Source of the DNA: Lysinibacillus irui
Lineage (GTDB): Bacteria > Bacillota > Bacilli > Bacillales_A > Planococcaceae
Assembly (NCBI RefSeq): GCF_028877475.1
Contig: NZ_CP113527.1
Location: 4,209,501-4,273,500 of the forward strand
Direction: 5' to 3'
Length of the DNA stretch: 64,000 bases
Both the position numbers and the translations under genes were made by a program. Position 1 is the stretch's first letter. Each line of letters starts with the position of its first letter. Shown here one piece after another: positions 36,139 to 49,702 of the stretch. Below the pieces are notes generated by a model that saw only the letters and a list, made by a program, of their open reading frames with translations, searched no databases and was not told where the DNA came from.

Positions 36139-36186
36139 ACAATACTATTCAATTCGGTTTTAAACAACCTCTTAAGTACATTTCTT

Positions 36187-36214
36187 ATTATAGCAAGCAT
36201 TCTAAATAATGCAA
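36187..36214 (-). promoter_or_regulatory. SigA-type promoter of the tRNA cluster
   Basis: TTGCAT (36214-36209) and TATAAT (36192-36187) with a 16-bp spacer on the minus strand, about 50 bp before tRNA-Asn. Confidence 0.75.
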
Positions 36215-36326
36215 CACATTTGGTGAAAATTTTTATATTTTTTTGTCGAAGGATGCTTACAGATTAATTCAATGCATAATAGTTCTCTATTATATCTAAT
36301 ATTTCTATTTTACGTACTAAATATTC

Positions 36327-36355
36327 TTGCTGTATATTATTGTAATTGTTAAAAT
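36327..36355 (+). promoter_or_regulatory. SigA-type promoter of the acyl-CoA ligase gene
   Basis: TTGCTG (36327-36332) and TAAAAT (36350-36355), 17-bp spacer, about 50 bp upstream of the ATG. Confidence 0.55.
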
Positions 36356-36407
36356 AAAAATAGTTTTATGAATTTTCTATCAAATTTCCTGGGGGAGGAA
36401 TGTTCTT

Positions 36408-37997
36408 ATGGTATCAAATGATTTAATTGCACCTGAGTTTTATAACATCACAGAGGAATTAGAAAAGTTTTCGCAGGATAGTGATCGTCAAGCAATACGT
36501 TGGTTAAATACACAACAAGAGAGAAGAACAGTTTCATATGTTGAACTTGTCCAAAAAATGAACCAATACGCCAATGCGTTTACGAAGATAGGGCTTCAAA
36601 AAGGGGATCGCGTTTTAGTTATTATACCTCGCCTACCAGAAGCCTATTTCGTTTTTCTTGGCTGCTTAAAGGCTGGCATTGTTCCTATTTCATGTTCAGA
36701 AATGCTACGTGCAAGTGACTTGGAATATCGTATGGAACATTCTTCTGCTAGTGCCGTTATTGCCTATGAGGCATTTACTGGTGAGGTTGATCAAATAGCT
36801 TCTACTGTAGACGCATTAAATAACAAATTAGTTATCGGTAGTGCAAAAGAAGAATGGACTTCTTTAGATGAATTAGCAAGTACACAGCCAACTACATTTA
36901 CAGCTGTAGCAACAAAACGTGATGATATGGCATTCCTTTCGTATACTTCAGGGACAACCGGTAAACCTAAAGGTGTTGTTCATTCACATGGCTGGGGATA
37001 TGCACATATTCGAACAGCTGCTTCAAAATGGCTTTGCGTTCGTGAAGGTGATTTAGTTTGGGCAACTGCAGCCCCGGGATGGCAAAAATGGATTTGGAGT
37101 CCTTTCTTATCCACAATCATGCTTGGTGCCACAGCATTCGTTTATCATGGTGGGTTTGATGCAAAGACATACCTTCAATTAATGCAAGAGGAAAAAATTA
37201 ATGTCCTATGTTGTACACCGACTGAATATCGTATCATGGCGAAAATTGATAATCTACAAGACTATAATCTTTCCTCTCTCCGTAGTGCCGTTTCTGCTGG
37301 TGAACCATTAAATCGTCCAGTCATCGAAACCTTCATGAAGCATTTTGGACTTAAAGTACGAGATGGTTACGGGCAGACAGAAAATACATTATTAATTGGT
37401 ACACTTGAAAACACTGAATTACGTCCAGGATCAATGGGTGTTCCAACACCAGGTAATATTGTACGTATTATCGACAATGAAGGTAATGAAGCACCGGTTG
37501 GCGAGGTTGGTGATATTGCCGTTCACAAATCCTCCCCTGCTCTATTTAAAGAATATTACAAGGAGCCTGAACGTACTCAAGCAGCATTCCGTGGTGATTG
37601 GTATATTACTGGTGATCAGGCAAAATGCGATGAGGATGGTTACTTCTGGTTTGAAGGTCGTGGAGATGACATTATTATTTCATCTGGTTATACCATCGGA
37701 CCATTCGAGGTAGAGGATGCCTTAAACAAACATGAAGCTGTACAAGAGTGTGCAGTTGTTGCCGCGCCAGATGAAATTAGAGGGCATATTGTAAAGGCCT
37801 TTATTATTTTACGAGACGGCTTCAAGGCCCGTGATGAAGAAGAGTTAATAAAGGAGCTACAAGAGCATGTAAAAACGTTAACAGCGCCTTATAAATACCC
37901 TCGAAGTATCGTCTTTATTGATGAGTTACCGAAAACAACATCCGGGAAGATTCGCCGTATTGAACTTCGAGCTTCTACTGTTCATACGCATTCATAA
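36408..37997 (+). CDS. Acyl-CoA synthetase, AMP-forming (MbcS/YtcI-like)
   Basis: 529 residues of the ANL superfamily, similar in length to B. subtilis YtcI and Listeria MbcS (branched short-chain acyl-CoA synthetase). Core motifs: P-loop YTSGTTGKPKG, the GYGQTE adenylate motif, WYITGDQAKCDEDGYFWFEGR, hinge DDIIISSGYTIGPFEVE, and the terminal lysine loop TTSGKIRR. It activates a carboxylic acid with ATP to the acyl-CoA; acetate, propionate or branched short-chain acids are plausible but unproven. GGGGGAGGA precedes the ATG. Monocistronic, with its own promoter and terminator. Confidence 0.88.
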   Translation: MVSNDLIAPEFYNITEELEKFSQDSDRQAIRWLNTQQERRTVSYVELVQKMNQYANAFTKIGLQKGDRVLVIIPRLPEAYFVFLGCLKAGIVPISCSEMLRASDLEYRMEHSSASAVIAYEAFTGEVDQIASTVDALNNKLVIGSAKEEWTSLDELASTQPTTFTAVATKRDDMAFLSYTSGTTGKPKGVVHSHGWGYAHIRTAASKWLCVREGDLVWATAAPGWQKWIWSPFLSTIMLGATAFVYHGGFDAKTYLQLMQEEKINVLCCTPTEYRIMAKIDNLQDYNLSSLRSAVSAGEPLNRPVIETFMKHFGLKVRDGYGQTENTLLIGTLENTELRPGSMGVPTPGNIVRIIDNEGNEAPVGEVGDIAVHKSSPALFKEYYKEPERTQAAFRGDWYITGDQAKCDEDGYFWFEGRGDDIIISSGYTIGPFEVEDALNKHEAVQECAVVAAPDEIRGHIVKAFIILRDGFKARDEEELIKELQEHVKTLTAPYKYPRSIVFIDELPKTTSGKIRRIELRASTVHTHS

Positions 37998-38014
37998 CAA
38001 CATATTGAAAATAA

Positions 38015-38042
38015 AAAGGCGCTCCTTTTAAGGAACGCCTTT
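38015..38042 (+). terminator. Terminator of the acyl-CoA ligase gene
   Basis: AAAGGCGCTCCT / AGGAACGCCTTT with one internal mismatch, 18 bp after the stop codon. Confidence 0.85.
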
Positions 38043-38077
38043 CTTACTATATACAATTTTTTTATCAGCTTAAATAA

Positions 38078-38114
38078 AAAAAGCCACTACTGAGTGTATC
38101 AGCAGCGACTTTTT
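38078..38114 (-). terminator. Terminator of the rRNA operon
   Basis: A 16-bp stem (38078-38093 with 38099-38114) with three G-U type pairs lies just past the 5S gene, followed by TTTTT on the minus strand. Confidence 0.85.
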
Positions 38115-38116
38115 GC

Positions 38117-38232
38117 GCCTAGCGACGTCCTACTCTCACAGGGGGAAGCCCCCAACTACCATCGGCGCTAAAGAGCTTAACTTCCGTGTTCGGTATGGGA
38201 ACGGGTGTGACCTCTTTGCCATCATCACTAGA
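38117..38232 (-). rRNA. rrf: 5S ribosomal RNA
   Basis: About 116 nt. Read on the minus strand it contains ACACCCGTTCCCATACCGAAC and GAAGTTAAGCTCTTTAGCGCC, and its ends (TCTAGTGATGATGGC / GACGTCGCTAGG) close the terminal helix. Confidence 0.97.
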
Positions 38233-38267
38233 CTATGTTCGACCTTCAATACACGGCGTATTACTCC

Positions 38268-38353
38268 GTCAGCTGCTCTCGCTCAATCAGTCACGTACAT
38301 TAGTACGCTCCCTCAATCACTCGGTTGCTTCCTTGTTCTACTTGTGTCTTGAA
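38268..38353 (-). repeat. 86-bp spacer repeat, copy A (23S-5S spacer)
   Basis: Matches 41378-41463 without gaps (73 of 86 bases by my count). Contains a hairpin CGTAC-ATTA-GTACG whose stem is conserved between copies. Confidence 0.85.
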
Positions 38354-38420
38354 GCTCTCTTTTTTGAAAGATTATTCTTTCAAAACTGGATAAACGGTGC
38401 ATTGAATGCTTCAAACAATT

Positions 38421-41347
<2,927 letters not shown>

Positions 41348-41377
41348 TACAGCTTTCAATACATATCGCATTTCGTT

Positions 41378-41463
41378 GTCAGCTTCACTCGTTCAATCAG
41401 TCACGTACTGAAGTACGCTCCTTCATTCACTCGATTGCTTCCTAGAACTGCTTGTGTCTTGAA
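41378..41463 (-). repeat. 86-bp spacer repeat, copy B (16S-23S spacer)
   Basis: Direct repeat of 38268-38353; hairpin CGTAC-TGAA-GTACG. The 16S-23S spacer (41348-41712) holds no tRNA gene. Confidence 0.85.
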
Positions 41464-41707
41464 ACCTTACTAATGTTATTAAGCCTATAAAAAACTTAAA
41501 AAATAAATGTGTTTGTTACAATTTCAATGTCGTTTTATCCAGTTTTCAAAGAACAAAGTTACTGCCTGCTTCTACTTCTTCGCAGCTTTGCGACGAAAGC
41601 GTAGCGACAGGAGCACATATTTGAAGTATTTCATTCGGAAGAATGAACCTTCAAAACTGAACGCAAAACGTAATCTTACAAACCCAAGGTTTGTATTCCG
41701 AAATAAT

Positions 41708-43265
<1,558 letters not shown>

Positions 43266-43435
43266 AGAAATTTGATTAGCTCAAATTGTTTTGCTGGCAT
43301 CAATTTTGATGTCCAAAATTTTGTTTTGTTCACTAACCGAAACTAGTTACTTAAAACTTTATTGATTACGTTTTGCTTGTTCAGTTTTCAAGGTTCATGT
43401 TGTTGATTTCTCTGTCACCTCTTGGCGACTTATAC

Positions 43436-43465
43436 ATAATAACATCGATTATTCATGAAAGTCAA
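43436..43465 (-). promoter_or_regulatory. rRNA operon promoter
   Basis: TTGACT (43465-43460) and TATTAT (43441-43436), 18-bp spacer, minus strand, about 170 bp upstream of 16S. Confidence 0.65.
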
Positions 43466-43533
43466 CAGTAAATCATAAGTTTTTTTAAAGAGATTCATTT
43501 TTTCTTTAAAATTTTAGAAACGGGGTTATTATT

Positions 43534-44190
43534 ATGGTCCGCAAAACGTTGATTTCACTGCTTTTTATCGTAACTCTCTTTGTTTTTCTAAAGCCTATAA
43601 ATTCAACGATGATTTCTGTATTTAATATTGCTAATGCACCAGTAGTAGTCACGAAAGGACATTATGGTACGTCTCTTATTGTTGAGATTTCATTCTCAGA
43701 TGACTCTCTATTAGAATGGCTCCAAACGGTAAAAGAACCTTATCCACTTTTACTTTTAGATACAGATTGGATTAAGCGTTCCCCCGAACATATAAAAATC
43801 ATACATGAACGAAAATTACCTACGGGGTTGCTTGGCCCAGAAGATTCAACAGATGAACCAGTAGACATTGCTCTCATAGAAAAAGAAATTAATACCTATG
43901 AAAAATATTTGAAGGAAAAACCACTGTGGTTCGCTACTCGGAATCATCAATATTCACAGGACCTGCAAAAATCTCTGTTTCAGCAACAAATGAATTTATT
44001 GTCACCTTCTCTTATTTGGCAAGGTGAGAAGACTCCAAAATTGCAAAAAGGCGATTTTGTATTTTTCCCGCTCCATCAAAACAATAAAATACCTTTTAAA
44101 GATCTAAATAAACTTATACAACAAAATAAGTTTATGTCAATTGAAGAAAATATATTTGGCTATAAGGTTCAAACAAAAAAATCCCCATAA
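43534..44190 (+). CDS. Secreted PdaB-like protein lacking visible deacetylase residues
   Basis: 218 residues with an N-terminal hydrophobic segment (KTLISLLFIVTLFVFLKPI). It occupies the locus of pdaB (ybaN) between kbaA and the rRNA operon in Bacillus. Parts line up with PdaB as I recall it: ISVFNIANAPVVVTKGHYG with the pre-domain, SFSDDSLLEWLQTVKE with the segment holding the TFD metal aspartate, and DTDWIKRSPEHIKIIHERKLPTGLLG with the helix after the second strand. The NodB motif TFDxxW and the HxxxH zinc motif are not visible. GGGG lies 8 nt before the ATG. Possibly a non-enzymatic paralogue; no function assigned. Confidence 0.6.
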   Translation: MVRKTLISLLFIVTLFVFLKPINSTMISVFNIANAPVVVTKGHYGTSLIVEISFSDDSLLEWLQTVKEPYPLLLLDTDWIKRSPEHIKIIHERKLPTGLLGPEDSTDEPVDIALIEKEINTYEKYLKEKPLWFATRNHQYSQDLQKSLFQQQMNLLSPSLIWQGEKTPKLQKGDFVFFPLHQNNKIPFKDLNKLIQQNKFMSIEENIFGYKVQTKKSP

Positions 44191-44222
44191 AAAAATTGCC
44201 TCCATTAGTAGAGGCAATTTTT
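44191..44222. terminator. Bidirectional terminator between convergent genes
   Basis: Perfect 12-bp arms AAAAATTGCCTC (44191-44202) and GAGGCAATTTTT (44211-44222), eight-base loop. Confidence 0.92.
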
Positions 44223-44223
44223 C

Positions 44224-44898
44224 TTATGCATTTTTTGCTTGTTGACGACGTGCTTTGCGACGTGCTTCTAATTTTTGACGATCTTCATCGGATTTTGCAT
44301 TATATTTCGGTAATACTAATAATTGATACGCATTAACAGCCAATAACGGGAATAATAATAGCGCAACATATTCATTAATGTTTTCATCACGACCCATTAA
44401 AGCAATTGTCCATTCCAATGTTGTAATCACAATCATAAAGAAAAGGGCAGAAATTAATACATGTTTTTTTCCTGTTAATTTTACTTTTTGGACCGCTGTC
44501 GCTAATGCTCCAAAAATGAGAACGATCAATAAACCCGTATAAAATAACCAGCTTTGCCCATCCTTTACCCCCGGTACGAAACGGAAGAAGACAATATCAA
44601 AAATAGTAATTGCGATTAATAAAAGCTGTACCCAATTCCATAATGTCAGTGTTCTAAAAATATTTACACCTACTTGATGAAGTGTTAAATAAGCAAAAAA
44701 ACCTGCCTGTGCAATAACACTCATTGTAAAGCCTAAGAAAACCATCCATAAAAGACCAGCAAAAAACTCGCCCCATTGACCGTTTACTATGTAGGGTTGG
44801 AAGAATTCCCAGCGAATAAATAAACTAAAAACTCCGTTGACTACACCACCAACGAGCATTGCAAAGAAGAAAAACTTTGCCCAATTTCGTATCGTCAC
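44224..44898 (-). CDS. kbaA: KinB-signalling pathway activation protein
   Basis: 224 residues, an integral membrane protein with about six helices (for example FFFAMLVGGVVNGVFSLFI and LLLIAITIFDIVFFRFV) and a basic C-terminus (EARRKARRQQAKNA). KbaA is needed for KinB-driven entry into sporulation in B. subtilis. It starts at a GTG with GGGGGA 9 nt upstream. It is divergent from gerD, and its neighbours are as in Bacillus. Confidence 0.9.
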   Translation of the reverse strand: MTIRNWAKFFFFAMLVGGVVNGVFSLFIRWEFFQPYIVNGQWGEFFAGLLWMVFLGFTMSVIAQAGFFAYLTLHQVGVNIFRTLTLWNWVQLLLIAITIFDIVFFRFVPGVKDGQSWLFYTGLLIVLIFGALATAVQKVKLTGKKHVLISALFFMIVITTLEWTIALMGRDENINEYVALLLFPLLAVNAYQLLVLPKYNAKSDEDRQKLEARRKARRQQAKNA

Positions 44899-45049
44899 AA
44901 CTAAAAGTCCCCCAATTTCTCAATATATCTGTCCTTATTTTATCAATGCATTGTTAAAAAAGCTAATTCTCATCCTATCCAATACATAAAGTCATCAGAA
45001 ATGTGAACAATAATTGAAAGAGTCTATCTAGAGAAAGGACTGATTGTCG

Positions 45050-45664
45050 ATGCGAAAATTCATCTTATTATTGATTTTAATGCTTTTTCTTTCTGCCTGT
45101 GCACAAGATAAAACCTCTACCATGTCCTATGATGAAATAAAAAAAATCATGATCGACTCTTTACAAACAGAGGATGGTAAGAAGGCATTGCGACAGCTTT
45201 TAGAAGAGCCAAGTTTCCGTGAGCTTTTGATTTTAGAGCATGATGAAGTGAAAAAGGCTACAGAAGAAACATTACTTTCCAAGGAAGCAGAAGACTTTTG
45301 GAAGAAAACCTTTGAAGATCCAAAATTTAAAGAAACTGTTGCGAAAAGCATGCAAAAACAGCAACAGGATATTATGAAGGAATTAATAAAAGATCCTACT
45401 TTCCAAAAGGATATGGAGGCTTTTTTCGGGCAACCTGATATGCAGAAGCAGTTAGAAACCATCCTAAAATCATCCAATATGCGCAAGCAAATGGAGGAAG
45501 TCGTGAAGGATACAATCGAAAGCCCTTTAATGCAATCTAAATGGCAAGAACTTATTAAAAAGAGTGGCGGCGGCGAAACGGGTTCATCTGGAAGTGGCGA
45601 TAAGAAGGAAGCAAGTGGCGATAGTGGTGGCGGTACGGATAAGGAGCAAAAAGGCACTGAATAA
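45050..45664 (+). CDS. gerD: Spore germination lipoprotein GerD
   Basis: About 204 residues. Lipoprotein signal FILLLILMLFLSACAQ, then the helical GerD repeat region (MSYDEIKKIMIDSLQTEDGKKALRQLLEEP, FEDPKFKETVAKSMQKQQQDIMKELIKDPTFQ) and a Gly/Ser/Lys-rich tail. GerD clusters germinant receptors in the spore inner membrane. The frame extends to a TTG at 45044, but AAAGGA is 10 nt before ATG 45050. Adjacent to salA and kbaA as in Bacillus. Confidence 0.93.
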   Translation: MRKFILLLILMLFLSACAQDKTSTMSYDEIKKIMIDSLQTEDGKKALRQLLEEPSFRELLILEHDEVKKATEETLLSKEAEDFWKKTFEDPKFKETVAKSMQKQQQDIMKELIKDPTFQKDMEAFFGQPDMQKQLETILKSSNMRKQMEEVVKDTIESPLMQSKWQELIKKSGGGETGSSGSGDKKEASGDSGGGTDKEQKGTE

Positions 45665-45680
45665 CCAGAATAGCAATATA

Positions 45681-45719
45681 AAAACCGGATTTTCCCCAAA
45701 GTGGAGATTATCCGGTTTT
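45681..45719. terminator. Terminator between convergent gerD and salA
   Basis: AAAACCGGAT (45681-45690) and ATCCGGTTTT (45710-45719) with a small inner stem. Confidence 0.85.
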
Positions 45720-45723
45720 TTAT

Positions 45724-46779
45724 TTATTTACTTAATTTCTCAATGACTTTCGTTGCGATATCTAAATAAATTTGACCTGTTGAATGGTTTTCAGCATAAA
45801 CAGAAGGAGCAAAATCTTCATCCGTCCAATCAGGTTGCCCAAGTGGGATTTGTCCAAGTAGCTCTGTACGTAGCTCTTCAGCTAGCTTAGGACCACCGCC
45901 TTGACCAAAGACAAATTCTCGCTCGCCTGATTTAGATTCAAACCAAGCCATATTTTCAATAACACCTAAAATTTCATGGTCTGTTTGCAGAGCCATAGCG
46001 CCTGCACGAGCTGCAACAAATGCAGCTGTTGGATGTGGTGTTGTAACAACGATTTCTTTTGATGACGGTAACATTTGATGAATATCTAATGCTACATCAC
46101 CTGTTCCCGGTGGCAAATCTAATAGTAAATAATCAAGCTCTCCCCATTCAACATCGCGGAAGAATTGATCTAATACTTTACCTAACATTGGCCCACGCCA
46201 TACGATAGGTGCATTGTTTTCCACAAAGAAGCCCATAGAAATCATTTTTACACCAAAGCGATCTACTGGGTATATACGATTGTCTACTACCTTAGGCATA
46301 TCTGTAACACCCATCATATCTGGCACACTAAATCCATAAATATCTGCATCAATTAAGCCCACTTTTTTACCTAAACGGGCTAAAGCAACAGCTAAGTTAA
46401 CAGATACAGTAGACTTACCTACACCACCTTTACCAGAAGCAATAGAAATTACTTGAACTGTGCTTAATGGTGATAAAATATCCTGAGCTTCTGATTCTGT
46501 AGCTGTGCCACGGAAGCTTTGTAATTTTTCTGCTGATAATTCTTCAAAGCGAATACCGACTGTGTTTGCACCCGCTTCTTTTAAAACCTCAACAATTTTC
46601 ATTTGAAGCTGTAATTGTTCTGGTGTGTTTAATTTAGCGATCGCAACTTTTACACTGACATGATTTTTTTCTTCTTTAATTGCTACGTTTGTAATACCAT
46701 CTGTTTCTGCAAGCGATTTATGTAAAAATGGATCTTGTAGTTGTCCCAGTATTTCTCGTACTTGTTGTTCAGTAATCAC
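45724..46779 (-). CDS. salA: Mrp/NBP35-family P-loop ATPase SalA
   Basis: 351 residues. A DUF59/MIP18 domain at the N-terminus (QVREILGQLQDPFLHKSLAETDGITNVAI) precedes the ParA-like ATPase with deviant Walker A SGKGGVGKST, DADIYGFSVPDM and DLPPGTGDVAL. Mrp proteins carry or deliver Fe-S clusters; B. subtilis SalA (YbaL) also acts in transcription control of exoprotease genes. The frame begins at GTG 46788, but AAGGGGAG abuts it and is 8 nt before GTG 46779, which I prefer. Confidence 0.92.
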   Translation of the reverse strand: MITEQQVREILGQLQDPFLHKSLAETDGITNVAIKEEKNHVSVKVAIAKLNTPEQLQLQMKIVEVLKEAGANTVGIRFEELSAEKLQSFRGTATESEAQDILSPLSTVQVISIASGKGGVGKSTVSVNLAVALARLGKKVGLIDADIYGFSVPDMMGVTDMPKVVDNRIYPVDRFGVKMISMGFFVENNAPIVWRGPMLGKVLDQFFRDVEWGELDYLLLDLPPGTGDVALDIHQMLPSSKEIVVTTPHPTAAFVAARAGAMALQTDHEILGVIENMAWFESKSGEREFVFGQGGGPKLAEELRTELLGQIPLGQPDWTDEDFAPSVYAENHSTGQIYLDIATKVIEKLSK

Positions 46780-46851
46780 GGCGAACACTCCCCTTATCTT
46801 GTCTCATTGTTAGTATATCATAATGATTTGATTTACGTTGTAGATGTTGCT

Positions 46852-47565
46852 CTACTCAATTTTAGCTAATAAATACTCTTCTATACCTTCAACTATAGCA
46901 TCTGCCATTTTTTCTTGGTAATTCTTATCTATTAATAGTGCACGTTCCTCATCATTACTAATAAATCCAGTTTCCACTAATGCTGCAGGTACTTCCGCTT
47001 TCTTCAGTAAATAGATTTGTTTAATAGACAACGCTTCTCGATCGGTGTTTTTTAAGTTATTACGAATGGATTGCTGAATACTTTTAGCTAATATCTCACC
47101 ATCAGCATGTCCTTCCTTATGATAAAATACTTGGGCACCACGCCATTTTGTTTCCGGTATGGCATTTGCATGAATTGTAATAAACACATCTGGTTTTTCT
47201 TTTTCCACGATATCCTTTCTTAAAAAGATATCCTGCTTTTTCCGTTCTCTTAATGTCCCATATTTTTCTGATGGCGCATGCTCATCAATAACATCTCCAT
47301 TTTTTGTACGTGTCATTACAACTGTTGCGCCTTTCTTCTTTAATTGCTTCTCTACATGCTGAGCAATTGCAAGTGTAATATCCTTTTCAATTACTTCGCC
47401 CTTTGAAGCTCCTCCATCCTCCCCACCATGCCCTGCATCAATGACAATTTTAATGCCACCAAGTGGGTCTGGTAAAAAGAAGTTACGGTCCGAAGCATTT
47501 GTTTCATATGCCACGACCACTATACTCATTAGCATAATTACTCCTAGTGCAAGCCAGCGCTTCAC
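46852..47565 (-). CDS. cwlD: Germination-specific N-acetylmuramoyl-L-alanine amidase CwlD
   Basis: 237 residues: N-terminal signal or anchor (LALGVIMLMSIVVVAYET), then an Amidase_3 domain with the zinc ligands in IVIDAGHGGEDGG, the glutamate of EKDITLAIA, the histidine in FITIHANA, and VETGFISN. CwlD removes the peptide side chain during formation of muramic lactam in spore cortex, working with PdaA. It starts at a GTG with GGTGG upstream. Next to salA as in Bacillus. Confidence 0.94.
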   Translation of the reverse strand: MKRWLALGVIMLMSIVVVAYETNASDRNFFLPDPLGGIKIVIDAGHGGEDGGASKGEVIEKDITLAIAQHVEKQLKKKGATVVMTRTKNGDVIDEHAPSEKYGTLRERKKQDIFLRKDIVEKEKPDVFITIHANAIPETKWRGAQVFYHKEGHADGEILAKSIQQSIRNNLKNTDREALSIKQIYLLKKAEVPAALVETGFISNDEERALLIDKNYQEKMADAIVEGIEEYLLAKIE

Positions 47566-47631
47566 CCATATCCACCACCCTTTTACATATAGTGTACGAA
47601 ATTAGTGGATGAACTATGCCAGAAAGAAAAA

Positions 47632-47662
47632 AAAACTCCCAAGTATTGAACTTGAGAGTTTT
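47632..47662 (-). terminator. Terminator of the DUF4822 lipoprotein gene
   Basis: AAAACTCCCAAGT (47632-47644) and ACTTGAGAGTTTT (47650-47662), one mismatch, then a run of T on the minus strand. Confidence 0.85.
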
Positions 47663-47696
47663 AGTTTCTTCTATATTAAAGGGAGGAAGAACAATT

Positions 47697-48677
47697 TTAT
47701 TGCATTGTAAATTCTGACTCGAATTCACCTTCGTATGGCTCATGCTCTACAAATACCGTTACATCATTACCATCTTTATCTTTACCTGTTCGTTTGTACG
47801 TAAACTTCTTATCATTCATTTCAGTAATTTCAAGTGCGACACCATATTTATTGTCACCAAGAGAAACGTGAGCTCTTATTTTATTATCATGGATGACATC
47901 AAAGTAGCCATAGTCTCCACGACTTTCACCCGTTTCAGGATTGAAAAATTCATATTTATTTGTATCAGCATCATATTTTGCAATGCTGATGAAATTTGAA
48001 TTGAATTCTGTTACATCATGACCCGCTTCATCTAAAACAACAGTTCCATGCCATAGTGTGTTTGCTAAAATTTTGTCTCCATCAATGTTTGTAACAATAT
48101 CACCAGTTGATGCATCTAGTGTTTTATCCGAATCTGTAAATGCCAAATCTTTTTCTTTATAAGGTATATGTTCCACAAATACTTCTACATCATTCCCAGC
48201 AGCATCCTTCCCCATTCGTTTATAAGTAAAGATACTATCGTTTAACTCAATAATCTCTACAACGGCTTGATAGTTCTTGGATTCAGAAATTAAAATCCTT
48301 TGTTTCCCATCATTTGTAATAAAGAATGTTCCTTTATCGTCACGACTTTCACCTGTAGCAGCATCAAAAAATTCATAGTGACCTGTTGCAACATCATACT
48401 TTGCTAAACCGATGAAATTTGAGTTCTCCGCGGTTAAATCATTTTGATCCTTATCGTATACTTTTGTACCTTGCCAGTTTGTACTGCTTAGAATATTGGC
48501 CATTTCTTGACCCTTCGTTAATTGCTCCTGCGCTTGGTCATTCGTTGGATTTTCTGATGTAGCACCTTCTGTTTTTACTTCCTCACTATTCGTAGTGTTG
48601 CCTTTTGCAGGCTCCTTATCTTGACATGCTGCAAGTAGTGCCATTGCTGCAACAGAAATTATTAAGAACTTTTTCAT
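47697..48677 (-). CDS. Lipoprotein with two tandem DUF4822-type domains
   Basis: 326 residues. Signal with lipobox ALLAACQ, a Thr/Glu/Asn-rich spacer (~22-60), then two homologous domains at ~60-180 and ~200-320. They share, in order: LxxTxWxGTxVxDxxxxDxT, NSNFIxxAKYD, YEFFxxxTGESRxDxGxF, FTYKRxGKDxxGNDVxVFVEHxPY. This is the DUF4822 pattern; I know no established function. GGAGG lies upstream of the ATG. Probably anchored to the outer face of the membrane. Confidence 0.8.
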   Translation of the reverse strand: MKKFLIISVAAMALLAACQDKEPAKGNTTNSEEVKTEGATSENPTNDQAQEQLTKGQEMANILSSTNWQGTKVYDKDQNDLTAENSNFIGLAKYDVATGHYEFFDAATGESRDDKGTFFITNDGKQRILISESKNYQAVVEIIELNDSIFTYKRMGKDAAGNDVEVFVEHIPYKEKDLAFTDSDKTLDASTGDIVTNIDGDKILANTLWHGTVVLDEAGHDVTEFNSNFISIAKYDADTNKYEFFNPETGESRGDYGYFDVIHDNKIRAHVSLGDNKYGVALEITEMNDKKFTYKRTGKDKDGNDVTVFVEHEPYEGEFESEFTMQ

Positions 48678-49076
48678 AGCTAGTTACCTCCACTGTTTAT
48701 ATTTTTGAGTTATGTCAAACTCATTATGAAAAAACGAAAGGTTTCTTATACCTTCAAAACTATATTAAAACGGAATGTTAAACTTCCTCTAAATAATTTC
48801 TTAAAAAAGCATAAACTTATGCGAAAATATTTTTAATAATTTTAAATGGGGCAACTGACTTATCAAACAAGTTCTTCGTTATCATCGTTGTACAACTGTC
48901 CTTGTCTATTATATGAAAAAGCTAAGCCATGCATATTTTTTAAATATTATTCATGTAAAATGCTCCATGTTACCATATTTTTATAAGACGGTTAATGATG
49001 CTATAGCACGAAATCAGTTCTGCTAGTAACATTTAGCTGCTTTATTGTGGAGATATAATGAAAGAAGGTGGAGGAA
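48678..49076. other. Intergenic, no gene seen
   Basis: About 400 bp between divergent genes. AT-rich, no open frame with a ribosome site and no clear hairpin. It must hold both promoters, but I cannot identify convincing -35/-10 pairs. Confidence 0.4.
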
Positions 49077-49685
49077 ATGGATGATCAATTGATTATTAAC
49101 GCGGCGAACGGTAATACGGAGATAGTATTATCGCTTCTGCAAAATGGAGTGAATATCAATACCACCGATCAAATTGGAAGAACAGCTGTCTTAGCTGCAA
49201 CCTATAATAATCAGGTGGATACTGTGAGGGTACTTATTGAGCATGGCGCTGATATTAATAGTAGAGATAATAATCTTGAGAATGTACTTTTACATGCAGG
49301 TGCATCAGGCTACCTTGAAATAGTAAAGCTTGCTATAGCAGCAGGAGCTGATACAAAGCTAACGAATCGCTTTGGGGGGGTAGCTATCATACCAGCTTCA
49401 GAACGTGGACATGTAGAAGTAGTTCGTGAGCTACTTAATCATTCAGATATTGATGTTAATCACATTAATCATTTACATTGGACAGCCCTATTAGAAGCAG
49501 TCATATTAGGTAATGGAGGTGAGAAACATCAGGAAGTCGTACAATTATTGGTCGATTATGGTGCTGATTTAAATATTGGCGATAGAGACGGTATTACACC
49601 GTTGCAGCATGCGAAAAAATTAGGTTTTCATGAAATCGAAAGTATTTTAAAAAACGCAGAATCTGAGCGCTCTTCTAATAGCTAA
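49077..49685 (+). CDS. Ankyrin-repeat protein
   Basis: 202 residues made almost entirely of about five to six ankyrin repeats: GNTEIVLSLLQNGVNINTTDQIGRTAVLAA, NQVDTVRVLIEHGADINSRD, GYLEIVKLAIAAGADTKLTN, GHVEVVRELLNHSDIDVNHIN and HQEVVQLLVDYGADLNIGDRDGITPL. No signal peptide, so probably a cytosolic binding protein. The frame opens at GTG 49068, but AAGGTGG is better spaced for ATG 49077. Eighteen bp upstream of the deaminase gene, so co-transcribed. Partner unknown. Confidence 0.85.
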   Translation: MDDQLIINAANGNTEIVLSLLQNGVNINTTDQIGRTAVLAATYNNQVDTVRVLIEHGADINSRDNNLENVLLHAGASGYLEIVKLAIAAGADTKLTNRFGGVAIIPASERGHVEVVRELLNHSDIDVNHINHLHWTALLEAVILGNGGEKHQEVVQLLVDYGADLNIGDRDGITPLQHAKKLGFHEIESILKNAESERSSNS

Positions 49686-49702
49686 CATAAGGAGGATTTT
49701 TC

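Noticed and set aside
47504..47743. 79-aa minus-strand open frame between cwlD and the DUF4822 gene
   Set aside because: It overlaps both real genes and a terminator and has no ribosome site.
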